64,000 bases of DNA, from the NCBI RefSeq assembly GCF_900156305.1, contig NZ_FTPL01000004.1:62001-126000 (forward strand). The letters are read 5' to 3'. The stretch is from Edaphobacillus lindanitolerans (GTDB lineage Bacteria > Bacillota > Bacilli > Bacillales_A > Planococcaceae). Numbering within the stretch: position 1 is the first letter of the stretch; every line of letters starts with the position of its first letter. The notes beneath the pieces are model-generated. The model did no database searches and was not told the origin of the DNA. It saw nothing but the letters and a program-made list of their open reading frames with translations. The position numbers were made by a program, and so were the translations under genes. Positions 1-8,337 of the stretch are shown piece after piece.

Positions 1-407
1 AGGACGGTGAACGGGAAGTCTGCACCGAGCGCGAAGATCGCGACCGACAGGAAGACTGTCCCCGAAAGAAGCGTACCGAGCCCGGCCAGCACCGTCGCCG
101 CAGGAAGCCTGCCGGCAAGTTTGCCGAGTGCAAGCACCGCCGCGAAGAAGACAAAGCCGGTGACGGTCTTGTCGATGACGTTCGGGATGAACCCGCCCGG
201 GAATGTAGTGAACAAACCGGACAGGACCCCCGTCGCAAGCGACAGGACGAACACGCTCTTCACATCACGGAACAGCAGGATCCCGATGAACATCATCGTG
301 AGCATGAAGTCTGGCTTCATGCCTCCGCTGAATCCGGGAATCACCATGTACAGGGCCGTTCCGATACCGATCAGCAGCGCCATCAATACGAGATTTTTTG
401 TTTTCAT
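1..407 (-). CDS. trpP: Tryptophan transporter TrpP (YhaG family), partial
   Basis: Integral membrane protein for tryptophan uptake; only the first 135 codons are in the window and the C-terminus lies beyond the left edge. The start MKTKNLVLMALLIGIGTAL, the following GGMKPDFMLTMMF segment and a PGGFIPN loop are typical of TrpP; the visible part is almost entirely hydrophobic and would form about four to five membrane helices. The ATG follows GGAGAGATGAGCA. It lies downstream of hit on the same strand, as in B. subtilis, but has its own promoter. In B. subtilis the homologue is repressed at translation by TRAP; several GAG triplets sit over this ribosome binding site. Family call is firm, substrate is by homology. 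Confidence 0.88.
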   Translation of the reverse strand, partial: MKTKNLVLMALLIGIGTALYMVIPGFSGGMKPDFMLTMMFIGILLFRDVKSVFVLSLATGVLSGLFTTFPGGFIPNVIDKTVTGFVFFAAVLALGKLAGRLPAATVLAGLGTLLSGTVFLSVAIFALGADFPFTV

Positions 408-440
408 TGCTCATCTCTCCTCAACTGGACTCATTTTTTA
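408..440 (-). promoter_or_regulatory. Possible TRAP-binding leader of trpP
   Basis: The last 30 bases before the trpP start hold GAG triplets, three of them spaced by two bases (GAG GA GAG AT GAG) and overlapping the ribosome binding site, with further GAGs upstream. Spaced GAG/UAG triplets over the translation start are the TRAP site layout known for B. subtilis trpP. Only about four or five triplets are visible where TRAP sites usually have nine to eleven, so this is tentative. Confidence 0.35.
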
Positions 441-487
441 GCCGCCCCCTGCGTGCCCTCTTGGCCGCAGGCGGGATGCGTAGACCG

Positions 488-516
488 ATTTTACCGCGTT
501 ATCCGGTTTCTTTCAA
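488..516 (-). promoter_or_regulatory. Sigma-A promoter of trpP
   Basis: On the minus strand TTGAAA (-35, 511-516) and TAAAAT (-10, 488-493) are separated by exactly 17 bases. Transcription would begin near 481, giving trpP a leader of about 75 bases that contains a GC-rich hairpin. The -35 lies just past the stop codon of hit. Confidence 0.65.
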
Positions 517-519
517 GGT

Positions 520-948
520 TTACTTCCCAAGCCGGGCCGCAATGTCGCCAGCGATTTCCTGCAGGCGTTCCGGCGGATAATCCTGTTCCTTCGTCTCCCA
601 CTTGAGTCCGAAGCCGTCCGTCTGGCGATCATAGCGGGGGATGAAGTGAAGATGGAAGTGGTAGACGCTCTGGCTTGCTGCCGACCCTGTATTGTTCAGG
701 AGGTTCATGCCGGCCGGCTCAAACTCGGCCTTCAGTGCATTGGCGATCTTCGGTGCGACGGAAAACAGGTTCGCCGCCTCTTCTTCGCTGAATTCATAAA
801 TGTTCTCGCGGTGCACCTTCGGGATGAGGAGGACATGCCCCTTCGTCGTCGGCATGATGTCCATGAATGCCAGGACATTGTCGTCCTCATACACTTTCGC
901 CGACGGAATCGTGCCATCGGCAATCTTGCAGAAAATACATTCAGTCAT
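520..948 (-). CDS. hit: HIT family nucleotide-binding protein (Hit)
   Basis: Histidine-triad hydrolase/transferase of the Hint branch, a soluble enzyme acting on purine nucleotide phosphoramidates and related substrates. The 142-residue protein begins MTECIFCKIADGTIPSAKVY with the CxxC pair common in bacterial Hint proteins, and carries the defining triad HFHLHF near residue 100, the middle of the family signature HxHxHxx. Length is normal. Its position beside trpP and opposite ecsAB matches the B. subtilis order. Physiological substrate cannot be told from sequence. Confidence 0.95.
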   Translation of the reverse strand: MTECIFCKIADGTIPSAKVYEDDNVLAFMDIMPTTKGHVLLIPKVHRENIYEFSEEEAANLFSVAPKIANALKAEFEPAGMNLLNNTGSAASQSVYHFHLHFIPRYDRQTDGFGLKWETKEQDYPPERLQEIAGDIAARLGK

Positions 949-1036
949 CGGTCAACAGCTCCTTTTTCATATCTTTCATTCAGTCTATCATATTTTCAGA
1001 CAATGGAGGATGCCTGGTGAAACCATGGATACCAGG

Positions 1037-1245
1037 CGGTTTGAGTCGTCAGTCGAGGAAAGCTTCTCCAGAAAGTCCCCCCAATCCAAGCATGTCCGTA
1101 GACCATATAAATTAACTCTACGGTATTGTCCGGACGTTCGGAAACATGATGAGCAGTCACCCTTTGGACAAGGAGCAAAGAGACGTGTGTGTCGCAGTCC
1201 GTACAGGAAGATGGCAGGGACACCCACCTATTTCCTCGAGAACCG
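1037..1245 (+). ncRNA. Candidate structured RNA, 6S-like (tentative)
   Basis: This intergenic stretch has no credible gene but strong nested complementarity: CGGTT/AACCG (1037-1041 with 1241-1245), TCGAGGAAA/TTTCCTCGA (1053-1061 with 1231-1239, nine perfect pairs) and GTCCC/GGGAC (1075-1079 with 1217-1221), leaving a large internal bubble; inside is a hairpin with arms CCGTAGA/TCTACGG. A long closed hairpin with a central bubble and the 3' segment GGGACACCCACCT recalls 6S RNA, but I cannot verify that. Strand is uncertain. Two overlapping 75-79 codon frames on the other strand look accidental. Confidence 0.3.
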
Positions 1246-1608
1246 TTTGTTCAACACTTGCCTCAACGTTGTCGGACTGAACGGCGATGCATTATTTGAA
1301 TAATAGATGAATTGGTCGTCACTATGCTTGATGCCGTGCCTCAGTGCGTTTTATGATTGTAGTTGGACTTATTCATGCTGGTTCATGCTGGTTTTCTAGA
1401 CGACAATTTCCTTCCTATATTGTGATTTTAAAAAGCCAAGAAGCCATTTCGATATCAAGATTCCGTCAGTATTAGGGGTCTTATTACTCAAAATAAGGCA
1501 CGGAGGTACGTGGAACGCTGTCCGGCTGTCTGCGCTTCGCCCTTGGGGACGGGAACGGCGTTACGGGCAGATGCAATAAATTTATATTTTCGGAAGTAGG
1601 GGAGAAAA
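1246..1608. other. Intergenic region without recognised gene
   Basis: No convincing coding frame. It changes from mixed composition to AT-rich at about 1370, then holds a GC-rich patch (about 1497-1580) with partly self-complementary GGAACGC/GCCGTTCC segments immediately before the acetyltransferase gene. I could not assign this patch. Confidence 0.4.
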
Positions 1609-2154
1609 ATGATTGAATTAAGAAAAATTACCCACGATAATTTTGAGGCAGTGTTGAAGTTAAGCATAACAGACGAGCAGAAAAGAAATGTGGATTCCAG
1701 CATATATTGTTTAGCTAAAGCCTATGTGAAGATACTCAACGACGAAAAACCTCCTATGATCTTCGCTATATGCAACAATGATGAAGTCATAGGATATGTC
1801 GATATTGGATTTTTCGAACTGGCAGAAAGTGCATTTTTATGTGAAAAATATGGAGACAAATCTACTTATGGACTTAATCGCTTTATGATTGATAAAAAGC
1901 ATCAAGGCAAAGGATTTGGCAAACAAGCAATGATGAAAGTTATTGATTACATAAAGTCGTTTCCACAAGGAAAAGCCGATGCAGTTTCTACATCATATTG
2001 GATGGTAAACGAAGCCGCCCGGAAGTTGTATGCGTCTGTCGGTTTCGTTGAAACCGGAGCGATATGGGACGGACAAACATTTGGTAATTGGAATGCAGAA
2101 AGAAAAGATATAGAGTATGCAGAAGTAGGAGCCAGACTCGGATTATCAAGCTAA
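1609..2154 (+). CDS. GNAT acetyltransferase, diamine/spermine N-acetyltransferase-like
   Basis: 181-residue acetyl-CoA-dependent N-acetyltransferase. The central LNRFMIDKKHQGKGFGKQAM holds the acetyl-CoA pyrophosphate loop (Q-G-K-G-F-G-K), and the later NEAARKLYASVGFVETG is the usual C-terminal acyl-CoA-binding part. The arrangement IDKKHQGKGFGKQ and the spacing resemble BltD/PaiA polyamine acetyltransferases, so a polyamine substrate is possible but unproven. The ribosome site GTAGGGGAG precedes the ATG. The gene is clearly more AT-rich than the housekeeping genes nearby, suggesting later acquisition. Confidence 0.85.
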   Translation: MIELRKITHDNFEAVLKLSITDEQKRNVDSSIYCLAKAYVKILNDEKPPMIFAICNNDEVIGYVDIGFFELAESAFLCEKYGDKSTYGLNRFMIDKKHQGKGFGKQAMMKVIDYIKSFPQGKADAVSTSYWMVNEAARKLYASVGFVETGAIWDGQTFGNWNAERKDIEYAEVGARLGLSS

Positions 2155-2354
2155 AAAATGAATAGTGCATCGTACCAAACCAACTATATAAGAAACATTA
2201 ATTCATTAAAAAATTTAACGCTTCAGACAATGGAAGGCCTTGCAGACCTGGTTGTTTTTGAATTGACTAATAATTATTTACTTTAACCGAAAATCAATGG
2301 TAAAGTCTTGGTGAAGAGGGTATCTACAAAAAATAAAGGCGAGGTGTTCGTGGA

Positions 2355-2489
2355 ATGAGCAAATACGAAATTTCTCTGTCTTTCACTAAAAAAGACGCAG
2401 TTATTTTCGGAGGTTTATTTTTCCTTTTTTATGGCGCGTTCAATATCGCTTCGCTTTTCTTAAAAGATGTACTTACCCTAGTGTTTAAA
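2355..2489 (+). CDS. Small single-pass membrane protein, hypothetical
   Basis: 44-codon frame starting MSKYEISLSFTKKDAV, with one hydrophobic stretch (about residues 15-36, IFGGLFFLFYGAFNIASLFF) and a short basic tail. GGCGAGG lies upstream of the ATG, at a slightly long distance. It is AT-rich like the preceding acetyltransferase and is followed 80 bases later by an intrinsic terminator. No family recognised; could be an accidental frame. Confidence 0.4.
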
Positions 2490-2570
2490 TAGCTCAAGAC
2501 CACAAATATTCCGGGGCTTATTCAATGGCACTTTGCCAATAGATGCAACGGTCTTTCTTTATGGTTGGGA

Positions 2571-2604
2571 AAGCCCTTCGGTTCAAATAACCGGAGGGCT
2601 TTTT
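2571..2604 (+). terminator. Intrinsic terminator
   Basis: AAGCCCTTCGGTT pairs with AACCGGAGGGCTT around a short CAAAT loop, followed by a T run. Confidence 0.8.
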
Positions 2605-2742
2605 GCTGTGGGTGGATTGGGGACGTGTTTCTAATCCCTTACAGAACTAAGCAATTTCAAATGGACGGCCATGATGCCGTCGGAGTCTATCCGTTTGTTG
2701 GGGAACTCGGATCATCTTCCCAATCAATGTTCAGAAGAATGT

Positions 2743-3141
2743 TCATGAAAATACTTGAAAGGCTAGTCTGCAAATCCAGATCGCAAGTAATACCCAAATG
2801 AGTATAAAGAGAATGCCGACAAACCAATTTTGCGGTTTGCCCTTCTTTCTCATCTCTTCTGCCTGTTCTGTATGAAGTTCAATGATTTCAGGCGGTATGA
2901 GTTTTAAGGCGAAGGCGATGCCGAGAGGGACGATCATCAAATCATCCAAGTAACCCAAAACCGGAATGAAATCCGGAATCAAATCAATCGGGCTAAACGC
3001 ATAGGCCACAACGCAAATGGCTACCACCTTTGCAAACCATGGCGTCCTGTCGTCTTTATAGGATAAATATAAAACGAATAGATTTTGCTTTAACTTTTTT
3101 GCTACACGTTTGAGTTTATCTAATAGATGTTCATCGTTCAT
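2743..3141 (-). CDS. DUF1232 (YkvA family) membrane protein
   Basis: 132-residue protein of the YkvA/DUF1232 family, function unknown. Diagnostic core is AYAFSPIDLIPDFIPVLGYL (near residues 46-65) inside the first hydrophobic region, followed by LDDLMIVPLGIAFALKLIP; a second hydrophobic helix closes the protein (WFVGILFILIWVLLAIW). I chose the ATG at 3141 because GGGGG lies eight bases upstream; an ATG five codons earlier has a poorer site. Stands alone between oppositely oriented genes. Confidence 0.85.
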   Translation of the reverse strand: MNDEHLLDKLKRVAKKLKQNLFVLYLSYKDDRTPWFAKVVAICVVAYAFSPIDLIPDFIPVLGYLDDLMIVPLGIAFALKLIPPEIIELHTEQAEEMRKKGKPQNWFVGILFILIWVLLAIWICRLAFQVFS

Positions 3142-3403
3142 TTCAGCAGCCCCCATTTACTCACATTCTAAATCACTAACTGGGAGTGTAGTGCCGCCGT
3201 ACATGCAAAACAAAAAACGCTGAATATCTGTGCATTTTCTCTGTTGCAGTGCATGTGAACCGGCTCGTCAACGACAGAGCACTTCATAAAAAATAAGCCG
3301 CTCCAATATCAGCAATGTAGATGTACATCCAAAAACGAGCAGGGATTGATTTTACTGAATGATGAAAACTAACAGCATCAAACTGTTCTCGGGGAGTGAA
3401 ATC

Positions 3404-4162
3404 ATGAAAAAGCTGATATTGCCTTTATCCCTTTTTATTGCCCTCTTGGGCCTGTTTGTGGGGATTAAAAGTTCCCATGCCGATAAAGGAAGACAATATT
3501 ATGAGCAGGCCGGGCAGATTTTGTGGGAAATCAACACGGAAGAAAAAGTCATTGCTTTAACTTTTGATGATGGCCCCCACAGAAAGTATACAGCGGAAAT
3601 ATTGGATATCCTGAAAGACCATCAGGCGAATGCGACATTCTTTGTAGTCGGGGCGCATGTTGAACAGAACCCGGATCTCGTGCTCAGAATGATCGACGAA
3701 GGACATGAAGTCGCCAATCACACATACACACACAACCGAAATATGGAGACCTCTGAATTGATTGCGGAAATCAGAAAAACCCATGAGGCCATCCAAGCGA
3801 TCACCGGAGAACAGCCTAAATTATTCCGTCCTGTCGAAGGGTCATACACGGATGATCAAGTGGAGGCTGTGACTAAAGAGGGTTATAAATTAGTCATGTG
3901 GTCGTGGCACCTGGACACGTTGGATTGGAAGAATCCCGGCGTCAAGAAAATCGTAAGCACGGTCACGAACGGGGCAAGAGAAGGAAATGTGGTGCTTTTT
4001 CATGATGGCGGAGGAAATCGACAACAAACAGTGGAGGCACTGAAGAAAATCTTGCCGGAGTTCGAGCAGAAAGGCTATCGGTTTGTGACCATTTCAGAAC
4101 TCATGGAGATAAAAGAAAATAATCAACAGGAAAGGCAAAGGGAATTCGACATTCCAAAATAG
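3404..4162 (+). CDS. Polysaccharide deacetylase (NodB/CE4), secreted
   Basis: Metal-dependent deacetylase expected to act on peptidoglycan or related N-acetylated glycans outside the membrane. Start at 3404 (MKKLILPLSLFIALLGLF) gives a signal peptide or anchor ending near SSHA, with GGGGAG upstream; an ATG 15 codons earlier lacks a good site. CE4 motifs follow in order: TFDDGP (catalytic and metal Asp), NHTYTH (H-S/T-x-x-H metal histidines), RPVEGSYT, DTLDW, and LFHDGG near the C-terminus. The usual Arg-Pro-Pro motif reads RPVEG. Length 252 residues is normal for a single-domain enzyme. Confidence 0.9.
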   Translation: MKKLILPLSLFIALLGLFVGIKSSHADKGRQYYEQAGQILWEINTEEKVIALTFDDGPHRKYTAEILDILKDHQANATFFVVGAHVEQNPDLVLRMIDEGHEVANHTYTHNRNMETSELIAEIRKTHEAIQAITGEQPKLFRPVEGSYTDDQVEAVTKEGYKLVMWSWHLDTLDWKNPGVKKIVSTVTNGAREGNVVLFHDGGGNRQQTVEALKKILPEFEQKGYRFVTISELMEIKENNQQERQREFDIPK

Positions 4163-4213
4163 AATTAGAAAGGAACTTCAGCAGAAGCAGTTGGATGGCA
4201 TTGGATGAGTAAA

Positions 4214-4244
4214 CCGGATCAACACCGAGAGTGTGTTGATCCGG
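4214..4244. terminator. Bidirectional terminator between convergent genes
   Basis: CCGGATCAACAC and GTGTTGATCCGG form a 12-bp stem around a seven-base loop between two convergent genes. The flanking T runs are short on both sides. Confidence 0.65.
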
Positions 4245-4251
4245 CATCCTT

Positions 4252-4860
4252 CTATAATGATTCGTTCACCAATACGAGATCAAATGTGTGGGGAGGACGT
4301 AAAACTGTAAAGTAATAGTCTTCTACCGGATCCCAGCGCTGATGCCATTCGATATCCTCGGTTCCTTCCCGGAGATTATGCCGCTCATACCGAACATCGG
4401 GTGAAGCAGCCACCAGAACTGTAAGATGAACCAGATCGTTTAGCCACTGTGAGCTGTAGATCCCATCGAGAATGATGATGTCCGATGGTTCTTTGATGAT
4501 TAGCCCCGTTGCCGGATCGTTCGTCGTCGAATGATAATATGGAAGATATGCTGCCTGTTCCCCTGAACGTAAAGGGGACAACACTTCATTGCGAATCCGT
4601 TCCCACTCGATGCATAACCGGCATCTCTCTTCGAGTGAATAACTGTCCCACTCTTTATCCGGAATGCTGATGTTGAAAAAATCATCGCAAGGAATGACTG
4701 TAGATTTAATGGATGAAGAAACTTCTGTTGCCAATGACGACTTCCCGGCGCCGCTTCCGCCATCTAAAGAAACGATCAATGGACCTTGATGGTCCTTCAG
4801 GCGTTGATGAATCGCAGAAACGATGGCATTCACATGATGTGAGAAATAGTTGCCTTTCAT
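4252..4860 (-). CDS. P-loop kinase, uridine kinase-like
   Basis: 202-residue P-loop protein with Walker A GGSGAGKSS near residue 40, then CDDFFN and a Walker-B-like DIIILDGIYSS, the layout of uridine kinase/phosphoribulokinase-like small-molecule kinases. The C-terminal WDPVEDYYF is conserved in this uncharacterised subgroup. The start at 4860 (MKGNYFSHHV) is favoured by GGGAGG eight bases upstream; an upstream in-frame ATG would add 24 residues without a clear site. Substrate unknown; nucleoside kinase is the best guess. Confidence 0.7.
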   Translation of the reverse strand: MKGNYFSHHVNAIVSAIHQRLKDHQGPLIVSLDGGSGAGKSSLATEVSSSIKSTVIPCDDFFNISIPDKEWDSYSLEERCRLCIEWERIRNEVLSPLRSGEQAAYLPYYHSTTNDPATGLIIKEPSDIIILDGIYSSQWLNDLVHLTVLVAASPDVRYERHNLREGTEDIEWHQRWDPVEDYYFTVLRPPHTFDLVLVNESL

Positions 4861-5005
4861 GAGCGATGCCTCCCTTCTAAGTGTGTTGTGGAAAAGATGC
4901 AATAATTGAACTTTATCACATTGAACGTTCACATGGTGGCGTCCCTGGTTTTGATGGGGCGCTATTTTGCGTGAAAGCTGCCGATTAATAGGATAGCGGC
5001 TAATT

Positions 5006-5034
5006 TTGTTTCCTTTTTAGCACGACTGTATTAA
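5006..5034 (+). promoter_or_regulatory. Sigma-A promoter of the amidinotransferase-like gene
   Basis: TTGTTT and TATTAA separated by 17 bases, with predicted initiation near 5041 and a leader of about 75 bases. Confidence 0.55.
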
Positions 5035-5115
5035 AATAGATATGAGAAGTGCCTGTACCGAGATCGAAAGTAGAGCCATTAAAATGAATCACCATGAACA
5101 GCTAGGAGGAGTACC

Positions 5116-6090
5116 ATGAGTCAAGTTTTCGTGAAAAGTGAGTTTGCACCGCTGAAGCGGGTGGTGCTGGCCCGGTCTGAATTTGCCTTTCCATCCGATG
5201 ATGACTTCGGTGAAGATGAGTTCCTGACTGAGGAAACGAGAGAACTGTATATGGGGAAAGATGTCCAGGGGAAAAACTATAAAGAGGTCTTTCCGGAACG
5301 ACAGGAAAAATGGGAAAATGAAAGGGAAAACCTCAAGAAGGTGCTTGAGAAATATGGTGTGGATGTCCTGCATCCAAGGCTGCTGACGGATTACGAAAAG
5401 GAAATGGGAAAGGAAGACGGTTACAGCAACTTCTTTGTGAGAGACCCCTTTTTCACAGTCGGCCCGTTCCTGATCGAAGGTTCCCTCAGATTCCGCCACC
5501 GCCGGAACGAAATCCAGCCGGTCCGAAAACTGCTTGCTTCAGAATCCAACGAACATGATTGTCTGTACGTCTCTATTCCAACTCCTGATCTTTCTGCGGG
5601 ACCTGACTCGGAAGATGGTCCGTTTTTGGAGGGTGGGGATGTGCTGGTCCTCGGCAAAACGATTTTCGTGGGCAGGTCCGGACTTGCATCCAATGTGAAT
5701 GGGGTTCATTGGTTGAAAAACTTGGTGCGCAACTACGGTTATGAGGTTGTGGAGGTTCCCCTTCACGAAACGATCCTCCATCTGGACTGTGCCATCAGCC
5801 TGGTCAGGGAAGGCCTCATGATTGTCTGCGAGGACGCACTGTTGCAAGGGATTCCAAAACAGCTTGAGGACTGGGACAAAATATACGTTTCCCTGGATGA
5901 TGCATCGAGACTGGCGACAAACGGCCTTCCCATCAATGAAGAAGTCTATATCACAGACCCGGCATTCAAATTTATCGGGGCCCAGCTGGAAGAAAGGGGA
6001 ATCCGCGTGGAGTATGTAGACTTTGAAATCTCCAGAAGCTTCGGCGGATCCTTCAGATGCAGCACGCAGCCGCTGTTGAGAAATAGCTGA
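5116..6090 (+). CDS. Guanidino-group modifying enzyme (arginine deiminase/amidinotransferase fold)
   Basis: 324-residue member of the amidinotransferase/dimethylargininase superfamily, which attacks guanidino carbons through an active-site Cys. Visible signatures: NFFVRDPFFTVG (substrate Asp), FLEGGDV (the E-G-G-D motif), HLDCAIS (catalytic His with Asp two residues on) and GGSFRCSTQPL with the C-terminal catalytic Cys. It could be a dimethylarginine hydrolase, an arginine:glycine-type amidinotransferase or an arginine deiminase variant; sequence alone does not decide. A strong AGGAGG precedes the ATG, and a terminator follows, so it is a single-gene unit. Confidence 0.82.
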   Translation: MSQVFVKSEFAPLKRVVLARSEFAFPSDDDFGEDEFLTEETRELYMGKDVQGKNYKEVFPERQEKWENERENLKKVLEKYGVDVLHPRLLTDYEKEMGKEDGYSNFFVRDPFFTVGPFLIEGSLRFRHRRNEIQPVRKLLASESNEHDCLYVSIPTPDLSAGPDSEDGPFLEGGDVLVLGKTIFVGRSGLASNVNGVHWLKNLVRNYGYEVVEVPLHETILHLDCAISLVREGLMIVCEDALLQGIPKQLEDWDKIYVSLDDASRLATNGLPINEEVYITDPAFKFIGAQLEERGIRVEYVDFEISRSFGGSFRCSTQPLLRNS

Positions 6091-6119
6091 CAAGCTTCAT
6101 CCAACTTGAATGTGGCAGG

Positions 6120-6144
6120 AGGGCAGCGCGGGCTGTCCTTTTTT
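6120..6144 (+). terminator. Intrinsic terminator
   Basis: AGGGCAGC and GCTGTCCT pair (one G-T) around GCGG and run into six T. The 220 bases that follow, up to ecsA, hold no recognised feature. Confidence 0.75.
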
Positions 6145-6365
6145 GAGTTGCCATGGAATGCAGTCGCAACACCCATTCACACTCTAACTGTGTTCCCGGT
6201 AAGCCTGAAGACCAAATAAAACATGGCGTTGATGCATAAACATTTAGACAAGCCCAAACCAAGCCTTCACCGTGCTTCTCACCTAAGTTCAGAAAACAGA
6301 GTGCGGGCAGTCCGGGCAAAAAGAGGTCCGATTTGTTAAAATGGAGGGAAGAATGGGGTGTGAAC

Positions 6366-7115
6366 ATGAACGTATTGGAAGTAGACCATATCACCGGCGG
6401 CTACACACGCAAGCCGGTTCTCCACAACCTGTCGTTCCAGGTCGCGCCGGGCGAGCTTGTCGGCCTGATCGGACTGAACGGTGCAGGGAAGAGTACGACG
6501 ATCAAGCATATCATCGGCCTCATGGAGCCGATCGAGGGGACGGTGCGCATCAACGGAACGACCTTCCATGAGGACCCGGACAAGTACCGGAGTGCGTTCT
6601 CGTATATCCCGGAGACGCCGGTGCTGTACGATGAGCTGACGCTCCGCGAGCATCTCGAGCTGACCGCAATGGCGTACGGACTGCCGAGCGATGTATTCGA
6701 GGCGAGGTCCGCTGCGCTTCTTCGCGAATTCCGGATGGAAAAGCGCCTGCGCTGGTTTCCGTCGCATTTCTCGAAAGGGATGCGCCAGAAGGTGATGATC
6801 ATGTGTGCATTCCTCGTGAATCCATCGCTGTACATCATCGACGAGCCGTTCGTCGGCCTCGATCCGCTGGGCATCCGTTCGCTGCTCGAGCAGATGAGCG
6901 AGAAGAAAGCGGAAGGCGCGTCGGTGCTCATGTCGACGCATATTCTGGCGACGGCCGAGAAGTACTGTGACCGGATCCTCCTCCTGCATGAGGGGCGTCT
7001 TCGGGCTTCCGGGACGATGGACGACCTGCGCAGGCAGTTCGGCATGCCGGGCGCCTCGCTGGACGATCTGTACATCCGGATGGCGGAGGAGCCGGACGAT
7101 GGGCAGCCTGCGTGA
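6366..7115 (+). CDS. ecsA: ABC transporter ATP-binding protein EcsA
   Basis: ATPase of the Ecs transporter, known in Bacillus to influence regulated membrane proteolysis, secretion and competence. 249 residues starting MNVLEVDHITGGYTRKPVL, very like EcsA. Walker A GLNGAGKST at residues 36-44, signature FSKGMRQKV (the EcsA version of LSGGQ) and Walker B LYIIDEPF are all intact, with an H-loop in MSTHILAT. The start at 6366 matches the EcsA N-terminus and has GGGGTG upstream. Its end overlaps ecsB by 17 bases. Confidence 0.95.
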   Translation: MNVLEVDHITGGYTRKPVLHNLSFQVAPGELVGLIGLNGAGKSTTIKHIIGLMEPIEGTVRINGTTFHEDPDKYRSAFSYIPETPVLYDELTLREHLELTAMAYGLPSDVFEARSAALLREFRMEKRLRWFPSHFSKGMRQKVMIMCAFLVNPSLYIIDEPFVGLDPLGIRSLLEQMSEKKAEGASVLMSTHILATAEKYCDRILLLHEGRLRASGTMDDLRRQFGMPGASLDDLYIRMAEEPDDGQPA

Positions 7116-8295
7116 TGTGTGGCGCAGCCGCTTCACCCGATACATGGAGGAGCTGCAGCGCTACATGAAATTCATCTTCACCGGGCATCTCGCCATTGTC
7201 CTCGTCTTTCTGCTCGGGGCGGGCGGCTATGCATACAGCAACTGGCTGAAGGAAGTGCCCGCCGGGTTCCCGGCCGCGCCGCTCGCAGGCATCCTGCTCG
7301 GCATCATCCTCGCCTACGCGCCGCCGGTCACCTTGCTGAAGGAAGCGGACGCCGTGTTCTTCCTTCCGATGGAGCGCCAGCTCGGCACCTACATGCAGGG
7401 GGCGCTCAAATGGACGATCGCGTCGGGGATATTCATGCCGGTTGCGGTGTTTGTCGTGTTCATCCCGCTGTTGAATACGGTGTATGGCCTGAAGGGGCTG
7501 GCGCTGCTGGCGATCGTGATCGGGGTGGCGGCCCTGCATCTGTGGAACGTGCGGACCGAGTTCGCCCACCGCTGGTCGGACCAGGGCGAAGGCGTTTGGG
7601 GAGACCGGATCATCCGGTTCATCCTGTCGGCCGCCCCGGTCACGGCCGCCCTCTACGGGAAATGGTGGCTGGGCGTCCTGCTGCTCGTGCCCGCCGTCGT
7701 GTACGGGGTGCTGAAGCAGCGGTCGATGAACGGCGTGCCGTTCCCGTTCCTGCACTTCATCGAACTGGAAAACGGGCGCATGACCCGCTTCTACCGATTC
7801 GCCAACCAATTCACCGACGTCCCGCATCTCCGCGGTGCCGTCCGGAGAAGAGGCTGGCTCGACTGGCTGTATGGCCGGATCCCGTATAGCCGGAAAGGCG
7901 CGGCGCGTTATCTGGCCGCCCGGACATTCATCCGGACCGATGATCTGTTCAACCTGTGGGTGCGGCTGACCGTCCTGTCGGTCCTCGGAGCGGCGTTCAT
8001 CCCGATTCCCGTCGCATCGGGAATATTCAGCGCCGCACTCGCATTCGCCTGCGCCTACCAGCTCCGCGACGCGCTCGCCGGCTCCCCGGAATTCCGGATG
8101 GACCGCCTGTATCCGCTGCCGGCCGGCGCCAAAGCCGCAGCCGCGCGCGGAACCGTCCGCCGTGCCCAGGCCGTCCAGGCCGTCCTTGTCATCGTGGCGG
8201 CATCGTTCCAGTTTGGGTTCGGATTTGTTCCGATCCTGCTCGGACTGACGGTGTACGCGGTGTCGGAGCTGACGATGCGGTTTACGGGGGAATGA
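7099..8295 (+). CDS. ecsB: ABC transporter permease EcsB
   Basis: Multi-spanning membrane partner of EcsA, 398 residues, close to the 408 of B. subtilis. Starts MGSLRDVWRSRFTRYMEELQ and alternates basic loops with hydrophobic helices (for example FIFTGHLAIVLVFLLGAGGY). Start at 7099 is set by GGAGGAG inside the ecsA end and translational coupling. Third-position G/C is very high, giving long spurious antisense frames. The ecsC gene that completes the B. subtilis operon is absent; a strong terminator follows directly. Confidence 0.92.
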   Translation: MGSLRDVWRSRFTRYMEELQRYMKFIFTGHLAIVLVFLLGAGGYAYSNWLKEVPAGFPAAPLAGILLGIILAYAPPVTLLKEADAVFFLPMERQLGTYMQGALKWTIASGIFMPVAVFVVFIPLLNTVYGLKGLALLAIVIGVAALHLWNVRTEFAHRWSDQGEGVWGDRIIRFILSAAPVTAALYGKWWLGVLLLVPAVVYGVLKQRSMNGVPFPFLHFIELENGRMTRFYRFANQFTDVPHLRGAVRRRGWLDWLYGRIPYSRKGAARYLAARTFIRTDDLFNLWVRLTVLSVLGAAFIPIPVASGIFSAALAFACAYQLRDALAGSPEFRMDRLYPLPAGAKAAAARGTVRRAQAVQAVLVIVAASFQFGFGFVPILLGLTVYAVSELTMRFTGE

Positions 8296-8300
8296 ACGAA

Positions 8301-8337
8301 AGTGATGCGCAGCCTGGGTGGCTGCGCATCACTTTTT
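8301..8337 (+). terminator. Intrinsic terminator of ecsAB
   Basis: Perfect 14-bp stem AGTGATGCGCAGCC/GGCTGCGCATCACT with loop TGGGT and a T run, immediately after ecsB. A weaker second hairpin (CTGAGG/CCTCAG plus seven T, 8449-8476) overlaps the stop codon of the convergent lipoprotein gene. Confidence 0.9.

Noticed and set aside
988-1227. Two overlapping 75-79 codon minus-strand frames with Cys residues
   Set aside because: No ribosome site or family; two frames open at once over a self-complementary stretch points to RNA structure rather than protein.
1497-1580. GC-rich, partly self-complementary patch before the 1609 acetyltransferase, considered as an insertion-sequence end
   Set aside because: No matching second end, target duplication or transposase frame found.
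6120-6144. Same terminator stem AGGGCAGC/GCTGTCCT at 6120 and 56970
   Set aside because: Loops and flanks differ; a short GC stem recurring twice in 64 kb need not mean a mobile element.
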